Assembly (NCBI RefSeq): GCF_003586285.1
Contig: NZ_QUBR01000001.1
Coordinates: 1,302,001 to 1,366,000, forward strand
Direction: 5' to 3'
Source: Aeromicrobium endophyticum
GTDB taxonomy: Bacteria; Actinomycetota; Actinomycetes; Propionibacteriales; Nocardioidaceae
Length of the DNA: 64,000 nucleotides
Position numbers and translations under genes: made by a program
Part shown: positions 1-7,575 of the stretch, in pieces
How positions within the stretch are numbered: the stretch's first letter is position 1
How the letters are laid out: each line of letters opens with the position of its first letter
Notes under the pieces: model-generated
Told to the model about the DNA's origin: nothing
The model's input: only the letters and a program-made list of their open reading frames with translations
The model's database searches: none

Positions 1-413
1 AGGGAGGCGCGGGTCGTCACGTCGCGACAGGCCAGGCAGATCACCCGGTCGATGCGCCCGTGCAGGTCGATGACGTCACGATGACCGGCGCGCTCGTGCA
101 GGCCGTCGACGTTCTGGGTGATCAGTCCCGTGAGGCGTCCGGCGTCCTGCATCGCGACCAGCATGCGGTGGGTCGCGTTGGGCTCGGCGGTCCACATCCG
201 GGCCCATCCCACGTGCGATCGGGCCCAGTAGCGCTGCCGACCCTCGGGCGTCCGCACGAACTCCTGGTACGTCATCGGCGTCCGCGGCGGCGAGTCGGGG
301 CCGCGGTAGTCGGGGATGCCGGAGTCGGTCGACACGCCGGCACCCGTCAGCACGAGCCATCGCCGCTCACCCAGCAGCTCGCCCAGTGCGGGGTCCGGCT
401 GTCGAGCGCTCAC
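1..413 (-). CDS. NAD-dependent protein deacylase, Sir2 family (C-terminus off left edge)
   Basis: Sirtuins remove acyl groups from protein lysines using NAD. The 137 visible residues carry the family's N-terminal half: the NAD-binding GAGVS (24-28), GIPDYRG (32-38), TQNVDGLH (99-106), the catalytic histidine in DLHG (H118) and the first zinc cysteine pair CLAC (126-129). The rest, including the second cysteine pair, lies beyond position 1. The first in-frame ATG upstream is blocked by a stop, so the start is GTG at 413. A hexamer TAGGCT exactly six bases upstream supports this and suggests a leaderless transcript. Family assignment is firm; the acyl specificity is unknown. Confidence 0.93.
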   Translation of the reverse strand, partial: MSARQPDPALGELLGERRWLVLTGAGVSTDSGIPDYRGPDSPPRTPMTYQEFVRTPEGRQRYWARSHVGWARMWTAEPNATHRMLVAMQDAGRLTGLITQNVDGLHERAGHRDVIDLHGRIDRVICLACRDVTTRAS

Positions 414-433
414 ATGTCGAGCCTACGCAGACC

Positions 434-961
434 TCAGCGATCCGCGAGGTCGATCAGCTTCTTGACGGTGTTGAGGTTGCGGGCGGTGCCGGCGACGCCG
501 AGCGCGCGTCCGATGGAGTCGCCCTTCATCTGCGGACGTCCGGGGCCGTCGGCGTAGCGGATGTGCATCTCGGTGCCGATGACCTGCCAGCGGTCGTCGA
601 TCGTCTCGTAGGTCTCGGCCGTGGCGAGGGCGTCGGCCGTGGGCTCGCCGGTCAGGAAGCTGACGTACGAGAACTTCGGCTCGACGACGTCGAACGGGTG
701 GGCCTCGAGGGCGGCCTGAACCTGCTGACGCGTGCGGGAGATGACGTCGCGCGCGAAGCCGAAACGCTCCTCGACCGCCTTCTCGAGCGCGCGGTCGAAG
801 GCGGCCGGGTCGCCGGGCACGTCGGCGACGAGATTGCCCGATGCGATGTACGTCGCGACATCGGTCGCCCCGAGCTCGGTCGCGAGGGCGCGTAGCTCGG
901 CCATCGGCAGCGTCGCCCCACCGACGTTGACCGCGCGGAGCAGGACGATGCGGGTGGCCAT
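434..961 (-). CDS. DUF1697 family protein
   Basis: This is a full-length 175-residue DUF1697 protein. The typical N-terminus (LLRAVNVGG, residues 7-15) is followed by a YIASGNLV segment and a C-terminal basic tail (RNLNTVKKL), all normal for the family. No biochemical function is established for DUF1697. The ATG at 961 has CACACT six bases upstream as a possible -10. It lies just upstream of the sirtuin on the same strand, but the sirtuin appears to have its own promoter, so the two need not be one operon. Confidence 0.85.
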   Translation of the reverse strand: MATRIVLLRAVNVGGATLPMAELRALATELGATDVATYIASGNLVADVPGDPAAFDRALEKAVEERFGFARDVISRTRQQVQAALEAHPFDVVEPKFSYVSFLTGEPTADALATAETYETIDDRWQVIGTEMHIRYADGPGRPQMKGDSIGRALGVAGTARNLNTVKKLIDLADR

Positions 962-977
962 GGGTCCAGTGTGCCGA

Positions 978-1319
978 TCAGCGGGTCAGGAGCGCCAGGA
1001 ACACGAAGTAGACGATCGCGGCCAGCCCGAGGCCGAGGAACGCGCGCCGCGCGGCCGACTGGCCGCGCCGGGACGCGTGCACGATGGCGAAGGGCACCAG
1101 CACGAGCAGCACGGCCAGCAGGATCCAGTAGGCGATCAGCACCGTTCCGGCGTAGGTCGCGTCACACACGGCCGGCTCGTCGGCCACGCTGCCGCACGAG
1201 TCGGAGAAGACGATCGGGATGAGCCCGACCACCGCCATCCCGGCCGAGAGCAGCATCTGGACGCAGTAGACCGTCCAGGCGAGGGTCGTGGGAGAACGGG
1301 TCAACCGAGGGTCGGTCAT
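978..1319 (-). CDS. small three-helix membrane protein, tandem paralogue 1
   Basis: This is a 113-residue membrane protein of unknown function. Hydrophobic segments lie near residues 14-37, 57-80 and 93-111. Between the first two is a short polar loop with the conserved pattern DSCGSVxDEPAVCD, in which C42 and C52 could form a disulfide outside the membrane. A basic ASRRG stretch follows the second helix. It is about half identical to the next gene upstream (1367-1708) and more distantly related to the one after that. The start at 1319 has TAGGTT six bases upstream, so each copy appears to have its own leaderless promoter. Confidence 0.8.
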   Translation of the reverse strand: MTDPRLTRSPTTLAWTVYCVQMLLSAGMAVVGLIPIVFSDSCGSVADEPAVCDATYAGTVLIAYWILLAVLLVLVPFAIVHASRRGQSAARRAFLGLGLAAIVYFVFLALLTR

Positions 1320-1366
1320 CGGGCGAACCTACCGGGCCCGGGGACCGGTGCGGGTCCGGTACCGGC

Positions 1367-1708
1367 TCAACGCACCATCAGCACGACGAACGCGACCGTC
1401 AGCGCGCCCGCGACGACGATGCCGGCCAGCGCGCGCAGCCAGGCCGCTCGACCGCGGCGCGACGCCCTGACGATCGCGATGGGCACGATCACGAGCAGGA
1501 CGGCCAGGGCGATCCAGTAGCCGAACAGCACCGACCCGAAGTACGTCGTGTCGCACACCGCGGGCTCGTCCTGCACGCTGCCGCACGAGTCGGTCATGAA
1601 GACCGAGGTGATCGCGAGCAGGGCCAGGACGGCTGAGCCGAGCAGCTGCAGGACGTAGAGGATCCATGCTGCAGCGGTGCCGGAACGGGCGGTGCGGGTA
1701 TCGGTCAC
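1367..1708 (-). CDS. small three-helix membrane protein, tandem paralogue 2
   Basis: This 113-residue protein aligns end to end with the neighbour at 978-1319 (about 59 of 113 positions identical by eye). It has the same loop DSCGSVQDEPAVCD and the same ASRRG motif after the second helix. The open frame continues further upstream into the next gene, but the GTG at 1708 is chosen because it gives the same length as its paralogue and has TACCGT exactly six bases before it. The function is unknown. Confidence 0.78.
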   Translation of the reverse strand: MTDTRTARSGTAAAWILYVLQLLGSAVLALLAITSVFMTDSCGSVQDEPAVCDTTYFGSVLFGYWIALAVLLVIVPIAIVRASRRGRAAWLRALAGIVVAGALTVAFVVLMVR

Positions 1709-1748
1709 CGCGCGACGGTAGCGGGTGGACGGCTTGTCTCGGAGGGTT

Positions 1749-2132
1749 TCAGGCAGACGCCACCGCGACGTTGACGGCCAGCACGAGGATGCCGAGCAGC
1801 CCGATCGCAGCGCCGACGAACGGCTTCGTCCAGCAGGTCTCGCCGCGGGACGAGGCACGGGCGACCAGCCTGATCGACACGACGAGCCCGACGACGAGCA
1901 GCGCCCACTCGAGAAGGATGCCGCCGAGGAACACCGTGCCTCCCGCGTCGGAGCAGATGAACGGATCGTCCGGCTCGTCGTGGCAGCCGTCGCTGATCAT
2001 CATGAAGAGCAGCGACACCGAGCCGATCGCCATCGAGGCGAGGGCCTGGCCACCGATCAGCAGGACCGCCACGACGTGATCGGCACCCCGGGCGGCCGAC
2101 TGCCGCTGCGTCCGCGCTCGATCGCCGCTCAT
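1749..2132 (-). CDS. small membrane protein, divergent tandem paralogue 3
   Basis: This is a 127-residue predicted membrane protein with hydrophobic segments near 20-46, 66-92 and 104-125. The loop after the first helix (ISDGCHDEPDDPFICSD; C50 and C60) is a looser version of the DSCG...DEP..CD loop in the two downstream genes, and an ASSRG stretch follows the second helix. It is therefore the most diverged of three tandem copies. TAGTGT lies six bases upstream of the ATG at 2132. The function is unknown. Confidence 0.75.
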   Translation of the reverse strand: MSGDRARTQRQSAARGADHVVAVLLIGGQALASMAIGSVSLLFMMISDGCHDEPDDPFICSDAGGTVFLGGILLEWALLVVGLVVSIRLVARASSRGETCWTKPFVGAAIGLLGILVLAVNVAVASA

Positions 2133-2207
2133 CCGGCCACACTAGGCGCTTCGGGGCGGGACAGACGTCCGTGAGGTCTCGTTGGCGCCGTGTGGTCAGA
2201 TGGTCGC

Positions 2208-2462
2208 GTGATCTCGAAGACGGCAGCCAAGTTCCTCGTCGTCGCAGGCCTCTTCAACGTCGTGATCTGGCCGCGCTTCGCCAAGGCGATCGTCGACGAC
2301 GACCGGGCGTGGGCCGGCGAGCACTGGCACAGCACCCCGCAAGCCTTCTTCTGGGTGCACGCGGTGCTGATCACGACGGCGATCGTGATCGGTCTCGGCG
2401 TGCTGGTGGTGGGCGTACGGGCTCACCGATCGGCGTCGTCGGCCTCCGGCACCAGCCGCTGA
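2208..2462 (+). CDS. SCO4848 family small membrane protein
   Basis: This is an 84-residue protein with two membrane helices (about 5-21 and 47-70). The layout is characteristic of the SCO4848 family: a helix ending in IWPRF, a short charged region, then QAFFWVHAVL leading into the second helix. No function is known. The GTG at 2208 is preferred over the ATG 18 bases upstream because it starts directly before the first helix and has TCAGAT six bases upstream. The 3' end overlaps the convergent PadR gene by 40 bases. Confidence 0.75.
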   Translation: MISKTAAKFLVVAGLFNVVIWPRFAKAIVDDDRAWAGEHWHSTPQAFFWVHAVLITTAIVIGLGVLVVGVRAHRSASSASGTSR

Positions 2463-2977
2463 AGGATCTCGTCGCACCACGCGATGCCCGTCTGCTCGGC
2501 CAGGATGCCTCCACGCAGCACCAGCCAGCCGCCCAGCTCGTCGGCGGTCACGTCGTCGGGCCGCGGGTAGAAGCGCGCGGCGCTCTCGAGGTAGTAGGCC
2601 AGCTGCTGCTCGTGGGCTCGGCGCCTGGCGCGGACGTCGTCGGTGATGGCGGCCGTGTCGCCGAAGGGCAGGGCCCGCAGCTTGACCGCGAGCTCGCTGC
2701 GCGTCGGCTCGACGGTGCTGGGCCTCGACGTCCACGCGGCCAGCTCGTCGCGCCCGGCAGCGGTGACCACGTAGACCTTCTTGTCAGGCCGTCCGTCCTG
2801 GGCCACGACGTCGGGCGTCACCCAGCCGGCCGTCTCCATGCGTCCGAGCACCTTGTAGATCTGCTGGTGGCTCGCCTTCCAGAAGTGACCGATCGAGGCG
2901 TCGAACCGGCGGGCGAGGTCGTAGCCGGACGCCGACCGCTCGGCCAGCGAGACGAGGATCGCGTGCTCCAGTGCCAT
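2423..2977 (-). CDS. PadR family transcriptional regulator
   Basis: This is a 184-residue DNA-binding regulator. The N-terminal winged helix begins MALEHAILVSLAERSASGYDLA, here split as MALEHAILVSL and ASGYDLARRF. It continues through FWKASHQQIYKVLGRME, the standard PadR recognition region, to GRPDKKVYVVTAAG. The C-terminal half is the helical PadR_C dimerisation and effector region. PadR proteins are usually repressors of nearby genes in response to small molecules. No obvious target pump is adjacent; the neighbours are an SCO4848-type membrane protein and an unknown protein. The start at 2977 is the first Met giving the canonical PadR N-terminus. Confidence 0.9.
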   Translation of the reverse strand: MALEHAILVSLAERSASGYDLARRFDASIGHFWKASHQQIYKVLGRMETAGWVTPDVVAQDGRPDKKVYVVTAAGRDELAAWTSRPSTVEPTRSELAVKLRALPFGDTAAITDDVRARRRAHEQQLAYYLESAARFYPRPDDVTADELGGWLVLRGGILAEQTGIAWCDEILQRLVPEADDADR

Positions 2978-3065
2978 GCGGGGACGGTAGTACCTCTCGA
3001 CGAGCCGCTGCAACCGGTTGCATATCGGGGCGCTGGTCGTGCACCCCGTGGGAGAGACTGACGTC

Positions 3066-3455
3066 ATGGGCAACGACACGAACCTGCCGGGCGACGTGAT
3101 CGGCATCCGCGTGATGAACGAGTACGGCGGAGGCCTTCCGCTGTGGCCCGACGACGTTGACACGGACGTCGAGGCCCTCGACCTCAGCGCCGGTCTGCGG
3201 ACCGACCTGATGGCGTTCGCCGACCGGTGGGACGCCGCGATTCCACCCGAGGTCTACGACGACCGTTGGGATGGGGTGCCCGTCATGCAGTTGCTCGTCC
3301 GTGCGAAGTACGCGTTGGGCCGCCGCCTGCATCCTGCGCGGGAGCGAGCCGTGAAGGCGGAGGACGAGGCGATCCGTCGAACCGGCGAGAGCCTCGCCGT
3401 CCGCGTGCAGCAGGAGCTCGGCCCCGGTTTCGACGTCGCCTACGTGCACGGCTGA
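3066..3455 (+). CDS. hypothetical soluble protein
   Basis: This is a 129-residue acidic protein I do not recognise. It has no signal peptide or membrane helix. Features visible are an N-terminal MNEYGGGLPLWPDD segment and a C-terminal helical region rich in Arg and Glu. The ATG at 3066 is preferred over the open-frame start at 3018 because the upstream codons overlap the promoter region of the divergent PadR gene. The codon bias matches neighbouring genes, so it is probably real. Confidence 0.6.
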   Translation: MGNDTNLPGDVIGIRVMNEYGGGLPLWPDDVDTDVEALDLSAGLRTDLMAFADRWDAAIPPEVYDDRWDGVPVMQLLVRAKYALGRRLHPARERAVKAEDEAIRRTGESLAVRVQQELGPGFDVAYVHG

Positions 3456-3464
3456 TCGGCTGGG

Positions 3465-3983
3465 TCAGCGCGGTTCGCGCGAGAGCAGGTCGATGCGTGC
3501 GCGCAGCCTGCGTGGCTGGGACCAGAGCGTGTAGGCGGCGTAGAGGTAGAACGGGACCAGGACGAGCGACCACCACGACGCGGCGCCGTAGAGCACGATC
3601 AGGCACGGGAAGCCCAGCAGGAATGCCGCAGCGGCCCATGGGCCGTCCTGGCGCGACACCTCGTGGATCGCCCCGTCGACCGCGGCGGTCCGGAGGCGCT
3701 GCTCGGACGGCACCGGTCCCTTGGCCATGGCCCGGTGCACGATCAGCAGCTCGTCCTCGTCCAGGTCGAGCCCGGCGGCCTTGCGCCACCGCCGCTGCTC
3801 CCGGTGGGTCGACCAGCCCGTGTAGGCGCCGAAGAGGCTGCCGCTGACGATCGCCAGGACGGCAGTCGGTCGCCACCCCACGTCGTCCTTCGCCGCTGAC
3901 AAGATCGCCATGTACGCGGCGAACAGCGCCCCGAGCACCACGGCCTGCACCCACCACGGGGCGAGGAACAGACGAGATCGCAT
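3465..3983 (-). CDS. hypothetical membrane protein
   Basis: This is a 172-residue protein with two helix pairs (about 9-29 with 40-55, and 115-153) around a soluble middle of about 60 residues. That middle contains DLDEDELLIVHRAMAKG. No known family is recognised. CAGGAT lies six bases ahead of the ATG at 3983. It is divergent from the cyclase at 4023, leaving only about 40 bases for both promoters. Confidence 0.7.
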   Translation of the reverse strand: MRSRLFLAPWWVQAVVLGALFAAYMAILSAAKDDVGWRPTAVLAIVSGSLFGAYTGWSTHREQRRWRKAAGLDLDEDELLIVHRAMAKGPVPSEQRLRTAAVDGAIHEVSRQDGPWAAAAFLLGFPCLIVLYGAASWWSLVLVPFYLYAAYTLWSQPRRLRARIDLLSREPR

Positions 3984-4022
3984 CTCCCGATCCTGCCCTA
4001 CGCGGGGCGCTACCATCGGCCG

Positions 4023-5033
4023 ATGGACGCAGACGAGACCCCCGACGGTCAGCCGGCCTTCGACCCCGGCCTGCTGATCGACGTCGCGTCGTCCTACCTG
4101 TTCGACGCGGCTCCGTCGCTGACGCAGGAGCAGGTGGCCGAGGCCGCAGGGGTCGAGCTCGACGAGGCGGTCGCGATGTGGCGTCATCTGGGGTTCTCCG
4201 AGGTGGGTCCCGGGGTCGTGGCCTTCACCCACGCCGACGTCGAGGCCCTGCGCATCACCCGCCGGCTGACCGAGCTGGGCGTCGTCGAGCCCGAGCGCAT
4301 GCCGCAGTTCGTCCGCTCGATGGGACGGTCGTTCTCCCGCCTGGCCGACTGGCAGACCCGCCTGCTGCTGGCGTCGCTGACCGGCAGCGACGGCGACGAC
4401 GACCCGCCGCTGGAGGTGCTGACCGAGGTCATCCCGATGGTCGAGGAGGTGCAGGGCTACATCTGGCGCCGCCACCTGCTGGCCACCGCGAGCCGTATGG
4501 CGCTGCGCGGCGCCGCCAACGGGGCCACGGCCTCGACGTGCGTCGGCTTCGTCGACATCGTCGGCTACACCTCCCGCAGCCGCCAGATGAGCACCCGTGC
4601 GCTCGGCGAGATGGTCGAGTGGTTCGAGCGGGTCGTGACCGATCTCGTGGTCGAGCGCGAGGGCCAGGTGGTCAAGACCATCGGCGACGAGGTGCTCTAC
4701 ACGGTCGACGACCCCTACGCGGCCGCCGATCTCGCGCTGCTGCTGGTCGAGCGGTCCGAGACCGACGAGAAGTTCCCGGACGTGCGGGTCGGCACGGCCC
4801 ACGGGCCCGTGCTCGCGCGCCTCGGCGACGTCTTCGGCCCGACCGTCAACCTGGCCTCGCGGCTGACGTCGATCGCCCGTCCGGGACGCGTGCTGGTCGA
4901 CGCCGAGCTGGCCGAGCGGCTGCGGGAGCGACCGGACGACTACCGGGTGCGCCGCACCCGCCGCACCTCCGTCAAGGGCTACGAGCATCTCGAGCCGTGG
5001 GCCCTCACGCGTCCGCGCACCCGGGGTGACTGA
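4023..5033 (+). CDS. class III adenylate/guanylate cyclase with N-terminal regulatory domain
   Basis: This 336-residue soluble protein makes a cyclic nucleotide, probably cAMP. Residues 1-160 are a helical N-terminal domain resembling the autoinhibitory/regulatory domain of actinobacterial cyclases, and 170-330 are the catalytic domain. Metal-binding aspartates are visible in FVDIVG (D178) and IGDEVLY (D222). A lysine suited to adenine recognition is at K218 (VVKTIGDE). The transition-state residues are N276 and R280 in GPTVNLASR. All catalytic elements are present, so it should be active as a homodimer. TACCAT lies six bases before the ATG. The regulatory input is unknown. Confidence 0.92.
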   Translation: MDADETPDGQPAFDPGLLIDVASSYLFDAAPSLTQEQVAEAAGVELDEAVAMWRHLGFSEVGPGVVAFTHADVEALRITRRLTELGVVEPERMPQFVRSMGRSFSRLADWQTRLLLASLTGSDGDDDPPLEVLTEVIPMVEEVQGYIWRRHLLATASRMALRGAANGATASTCVGFVDIVGYTSRSRQMSTRALGEMVEWFERVVTDLVVEREGQVVKTIGDEVLYTVDDPYAAADLALLLVERSETDEKFPDVRVGTAHGPVLARLGDVFGPTVNLASRLTSIARPGRVLVDAELAERLRERPDDYRVRRTRRTSVKGYEHLEPWALTRPRTRGD

Positions 5034-5087
5034 CCACGCACTGATCTGCGCGATCCGGGAGGGCGGCCGGAGACTACGATTCTCCTT

Positions 5088-5981
5088 ATGTTCATCTCCT
5101 CCTCCCGCGCCCTGACCGGGATCGCGGCCCTGGCGCTCGCCCTCACCGCGGCCTGCGCCCCCGCCGATTCCGAGGGCGGCTCGGACGGCGACACGGCGTC
5201 CGCGCCGGCCAAGGCCGCCACCTCGCTGGCCGAGTGCAAGCCCGCCGACCTCCCGCTGCTGAAGTCCGGCACCTTCACCGTCGCGACCGACGACCCCGCC
5301 TTCGAGCCGTGGTTCGTCGACAACGATCCCGCCAACGGCAAGGGCTTCGAGAGCGCCGTGGCCTACGCCGTCGCCGACAAGCTCGGCTTCGCCAAGGACG
5401 ACGTCACGTGGGTCAAGGCCGGCTTCAACCAGGCCGTGCAGGCCGGCACCAAGTCGTTCGACGTCGACATCAACCAGTTCTCGATCACCAAGGACCGCGC
5501 CAAGGCGGTCGACTTCTCGTCGCCGTACTACTCGGCGGCCCAGGCCATCATCACGCTGAAGAAGTCGAAGTTCGCCGGCGCCACGTCGCTCGCCGAGCTC
5601 AAGGACGCCAAGCTGGGCGCCCAGGTGGCCACCACGTCGCTCGAGGCCATCAAGCAGATCGGTCCTTCGAGCGACCCGCTCGTCTACGACGACACCACCA
5701 AGGCTGCCCAGGCCCTGCAGAACGGCCAGGTCGACGCGGTCGTCGCCGATCTTCCGTCGGCGTACTACCTGACGTCGGCCGAGCTCGACGGCGCGACGAT
5801 CGTCGGCCAGTTCCAGCCCACCACAGGCGAGTCCGAGAAGTTCGGCCTGCTGCTGGCCAAGGACAGCAAGCTCACGCCGTGCGTCAGCCTCGCGGTCGAC
5901 GCGCTGGCCGAGGACGGCAGCCTCGCCGACCTCGAGAAGGAGTGGCTGACCCAGGCCACCGACGTGCCCGAGCTGAAGTGA
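5088..5981 (+). CDS. amino-acid ABC transporter substrate-binding lipoprotein (SBP family 3)
   Basis: This is a 297-residue extracellular binding protein. The signal peptide ends in a lipobox LTAAC with lipidated C23, followed by an Asp/Ser/Gly-rich linker. The mature part has family 3 hallmarks, including GFESAVAYAVADKLG, FDVDINQFSITKDRAKAVDFS and a hinge before the second lobe. Family 3 proteins bind polar amino acids, opines or similar small zwitterions. It heads a four-gene run in which each downstream gene overlaps its predecessor (GTGA, TGATG, GTGA). TACGAT lies seven bases before the ATG. The ligand cannot be read from sequence. Confidence 0.92.
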   Translation: MFISSSRALTGIAALALALTAACAPADSEGGSDGDTASAPAKAATSLAECKPADLPLLKSGTFTVATDDPAFEPWFVDNDPANGKGFESAVAYAVADKLGFAKDDVTWVKAGFNQAVQAGTKSFDVDINQFSITKDRAKAVDFSSPYYSAAQAIITLKKSKFAGATSLAELKDAKLGAQVATTSLEAIKQIGPSSDPLVYDDTTKAAQALQNGQVDAVVADLPSAYYLTSAELDGATIVGQFQPTTGESEKFGLLLAKDSKLTPCVSLAVDALAEDGSLADLEKEWLTQATDVPELK

Positions 5982-6829
5982 CCGAGGCCGGGACGCCCGG
6001 CGTCAGCGCACGTCAGCTCGAGCGCGACGCCTACCGCCGCCGCCGGGCTCGCACCCGAGCGGCGGTGGCGGTCGTCTCGACCGTCGTCGTGCTGGGCGTC
6101 CTGACCGCCGGTGTGCTGCTCTCGCCGGGCTGGCCCCGTGTCCGTGAGACCTACTTCAACCTCGGCGAGGCGCGCAGCGTCTTCCCGGAGGTCGCCAAGG
6201 CGTTCGTGCTCAACATCCGCCTGTTCCTCGTCGCCGAGGTGTTCATCCTCATCGTCGCGATCATCGTCGCGATCATCCGGGTGGTGCCGTCGCCGGCCCT
6301 CGCGCCCATCAAGCTGCTCGCGGTCGTCTACACCGACGTCTTCCGCGGGACGCCCACGATCCTCGTGGTGTTCCTGGTCGGCTTCGGCGTGCCGGCACTG
6401 GGCCTGGCCGGTCTGCCCACCAGCCTGTTCTGGCTGGGCGTCATCGCCCTCACGCTGAGCTACGGCGCGTACGTCGCCGAGGTCCTGCGGGCCGGCATCC
6501 TGTCGATCCACCCGACCCAGTGGGCCAGCGGCCGGGCTCTCGGGCTGTCGTACGGCAAGACCTTGCGCCTCGTGGTGCTGCCGCAGGCCGTGCGCCGGGT
6601 CGCGCCGCCGCTGCTCAACGACTTCGTGTCGCTGCAGAAGGACACCGCGCTGCTGTCGATCATCGGCCTGGTCGAGGCGCTGCGCGTCGCCCAGGTCGAC
6701 TCCGGCCGGACGTTCCACTTCTCCTCGTACATCGTGGCCGCGCTCTTCTTCATCGCTGCGACGATCCCCCTGGCTCGCTTCACCGACTACCTGACGGTGC
6801 GCTCGCTGCGCCGCGAGAACGGAATCTGA
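5978..6829 (+). CDS. amino-acid ABC transporter permease
   Basis: This is a 283-residue inner-membrane subunit of the polar amino-acid importer (HisMQ/GlnP type). A charged N-terminus is followed by about five to six helices. The typical sequence TDVFRGTPTILVVF follows the second helix. The cytoplasmic EAA-type loop (GRALGLSYGKTLRLVVLPQ) docks on the ATPase. The GTG at 5978 overlaps the stop of the binding-protein gene, so the two are translationally coupled. The open frame extends far upstream inside the binding-protein gene, but that part is out-of-frame shadow. Confidence 0.93.
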   Translation: MTEAGTPGVSARQLERDAYRRRRARTRAAVAVVSTVVVLGVLTAGVLLSPGWPRVRETYFNLGEARSVFPEVAKAFVLNIRLFLVAEVFILIVAIIVAIIRVVPSPALAPIKLLAVVYTDVFRGTPTILVVFLVGFGVPALGLAGLPTSLFWLGVIALTLSYGAYVAEVLRAGILSIHPTQWASGRALGLSYGKTLRLVVLPQAVRRVAPPLLNDFVSLQKDTALLSIIGLVEALRVAQVDSGRTFHFSSYIVAALFFIAATIPLARFTDYLTVRSLRRENGI

Positions 6830-7575
6830 TGGCCGAGGCTGCCGCGGGCCTTCTCCGCGCCGAGGCCGTGCGCAAGTCGTTCGGCGACCACGAGGTGCTC
6901 AAGGGCGTCTCGCTCGACATCGCCGAGGGCGAGGTCGTGTGCCTGATCGGCGCGTCCGGCTCGGGCAAGTCGACGTTGCTGCGCTGCCTCAACCTGCTCG
7001 AGCAGGTCGACGACGGCGACATCTGGTTCGACGACCGCGAGATCACCGATCCGCGGGTCGACGCCGATGCCGTCCGGCGTGACATCGGCATCGTGTTCCA
7101 GGCGTACAACCTCTTCCCGCACCTGTCGGTCGAGCAGAACATCGTGCTGGGGCCCGTGAGGTCGCGCGGCGAGTCGCGCGCCGACGCCCGCGCGCGTGCC
7201 CACACGCTGCTCGAGCGGGTCGGCCTGGGCGACCGGGCCGGCGCCTATCCCGACGCCCTGTCGGGAGGTCAGCAGCAGCGCGTCGCCCTGGTGCGCGCGA
7301 TCGCGATGCAGCCGCGCCTGCTGCTGCTCGACGAGATCACGTCGGCGCTCGACCCCATGCTGGTGGGCGACGTGCTCGACGTCATCCGCGACCTGCGGGC
7401 CGACGGCATGACGATCGTGATGGCGACCCACGAGATGACCTTCGCCCGCGAGGTCTCCGACCGCATCGTCTTCATGGCCGACGGACGCATCGAGGAGTCG
7501 GGCCCGCCCGAGCAGATCTTCACCGCGCCACGCAGCCCGAGGACGGCCGAGTTCCTGGCCCGGCACCTGCCGTGA
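6829..7575 (+). CDS. amino-acid ABC transporter ATP-binding protein
   Basis: This is a 248-residue ATPase driving the importer encoded just upstream. It has Walker A GASGSGKST (41-49), Q-loop Q91, signature LSGGQQQR (144-151), Walker B LLLLDE (164-169) and an H-loop in ATHEMTFA. The length and motifs are standard for the GlnQ/HisP group. The ATG overlaps the permease stop (TGATG). The 3' end overlaps the following oxidase gene by four bases. Confidence 0.95.
   Translation: MAEAAAGLLRAEAVRKSFGDHEVLKGVSLDIAEGEVVCLIGASGSGKSTLLRCLNLLEQVDDGDIWFDDREITDPRVDADAVRRDIGIVFQAYNLFPHLSVEQNIVLGPVRSRGESRADARARAHTLLERVGLGDRAGAYPDALSGGQQQRVALVRAIAMQPRLLLLDEITSALDPMLVGDVLDVIRDLRADGMTIVMATHEMTFAREVSDRIVFMADGRIEESGPPEQIFTAPRSPRTAEFLARHLP

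Noticed and set aside
1352..1366. CCGGTACCGG and nearby GC-rich stems between the first two membrane-protein genes
   Set aside because: Short and only partly symmetrical; it may be a weak terminator but cannot be supported on sequence alone.
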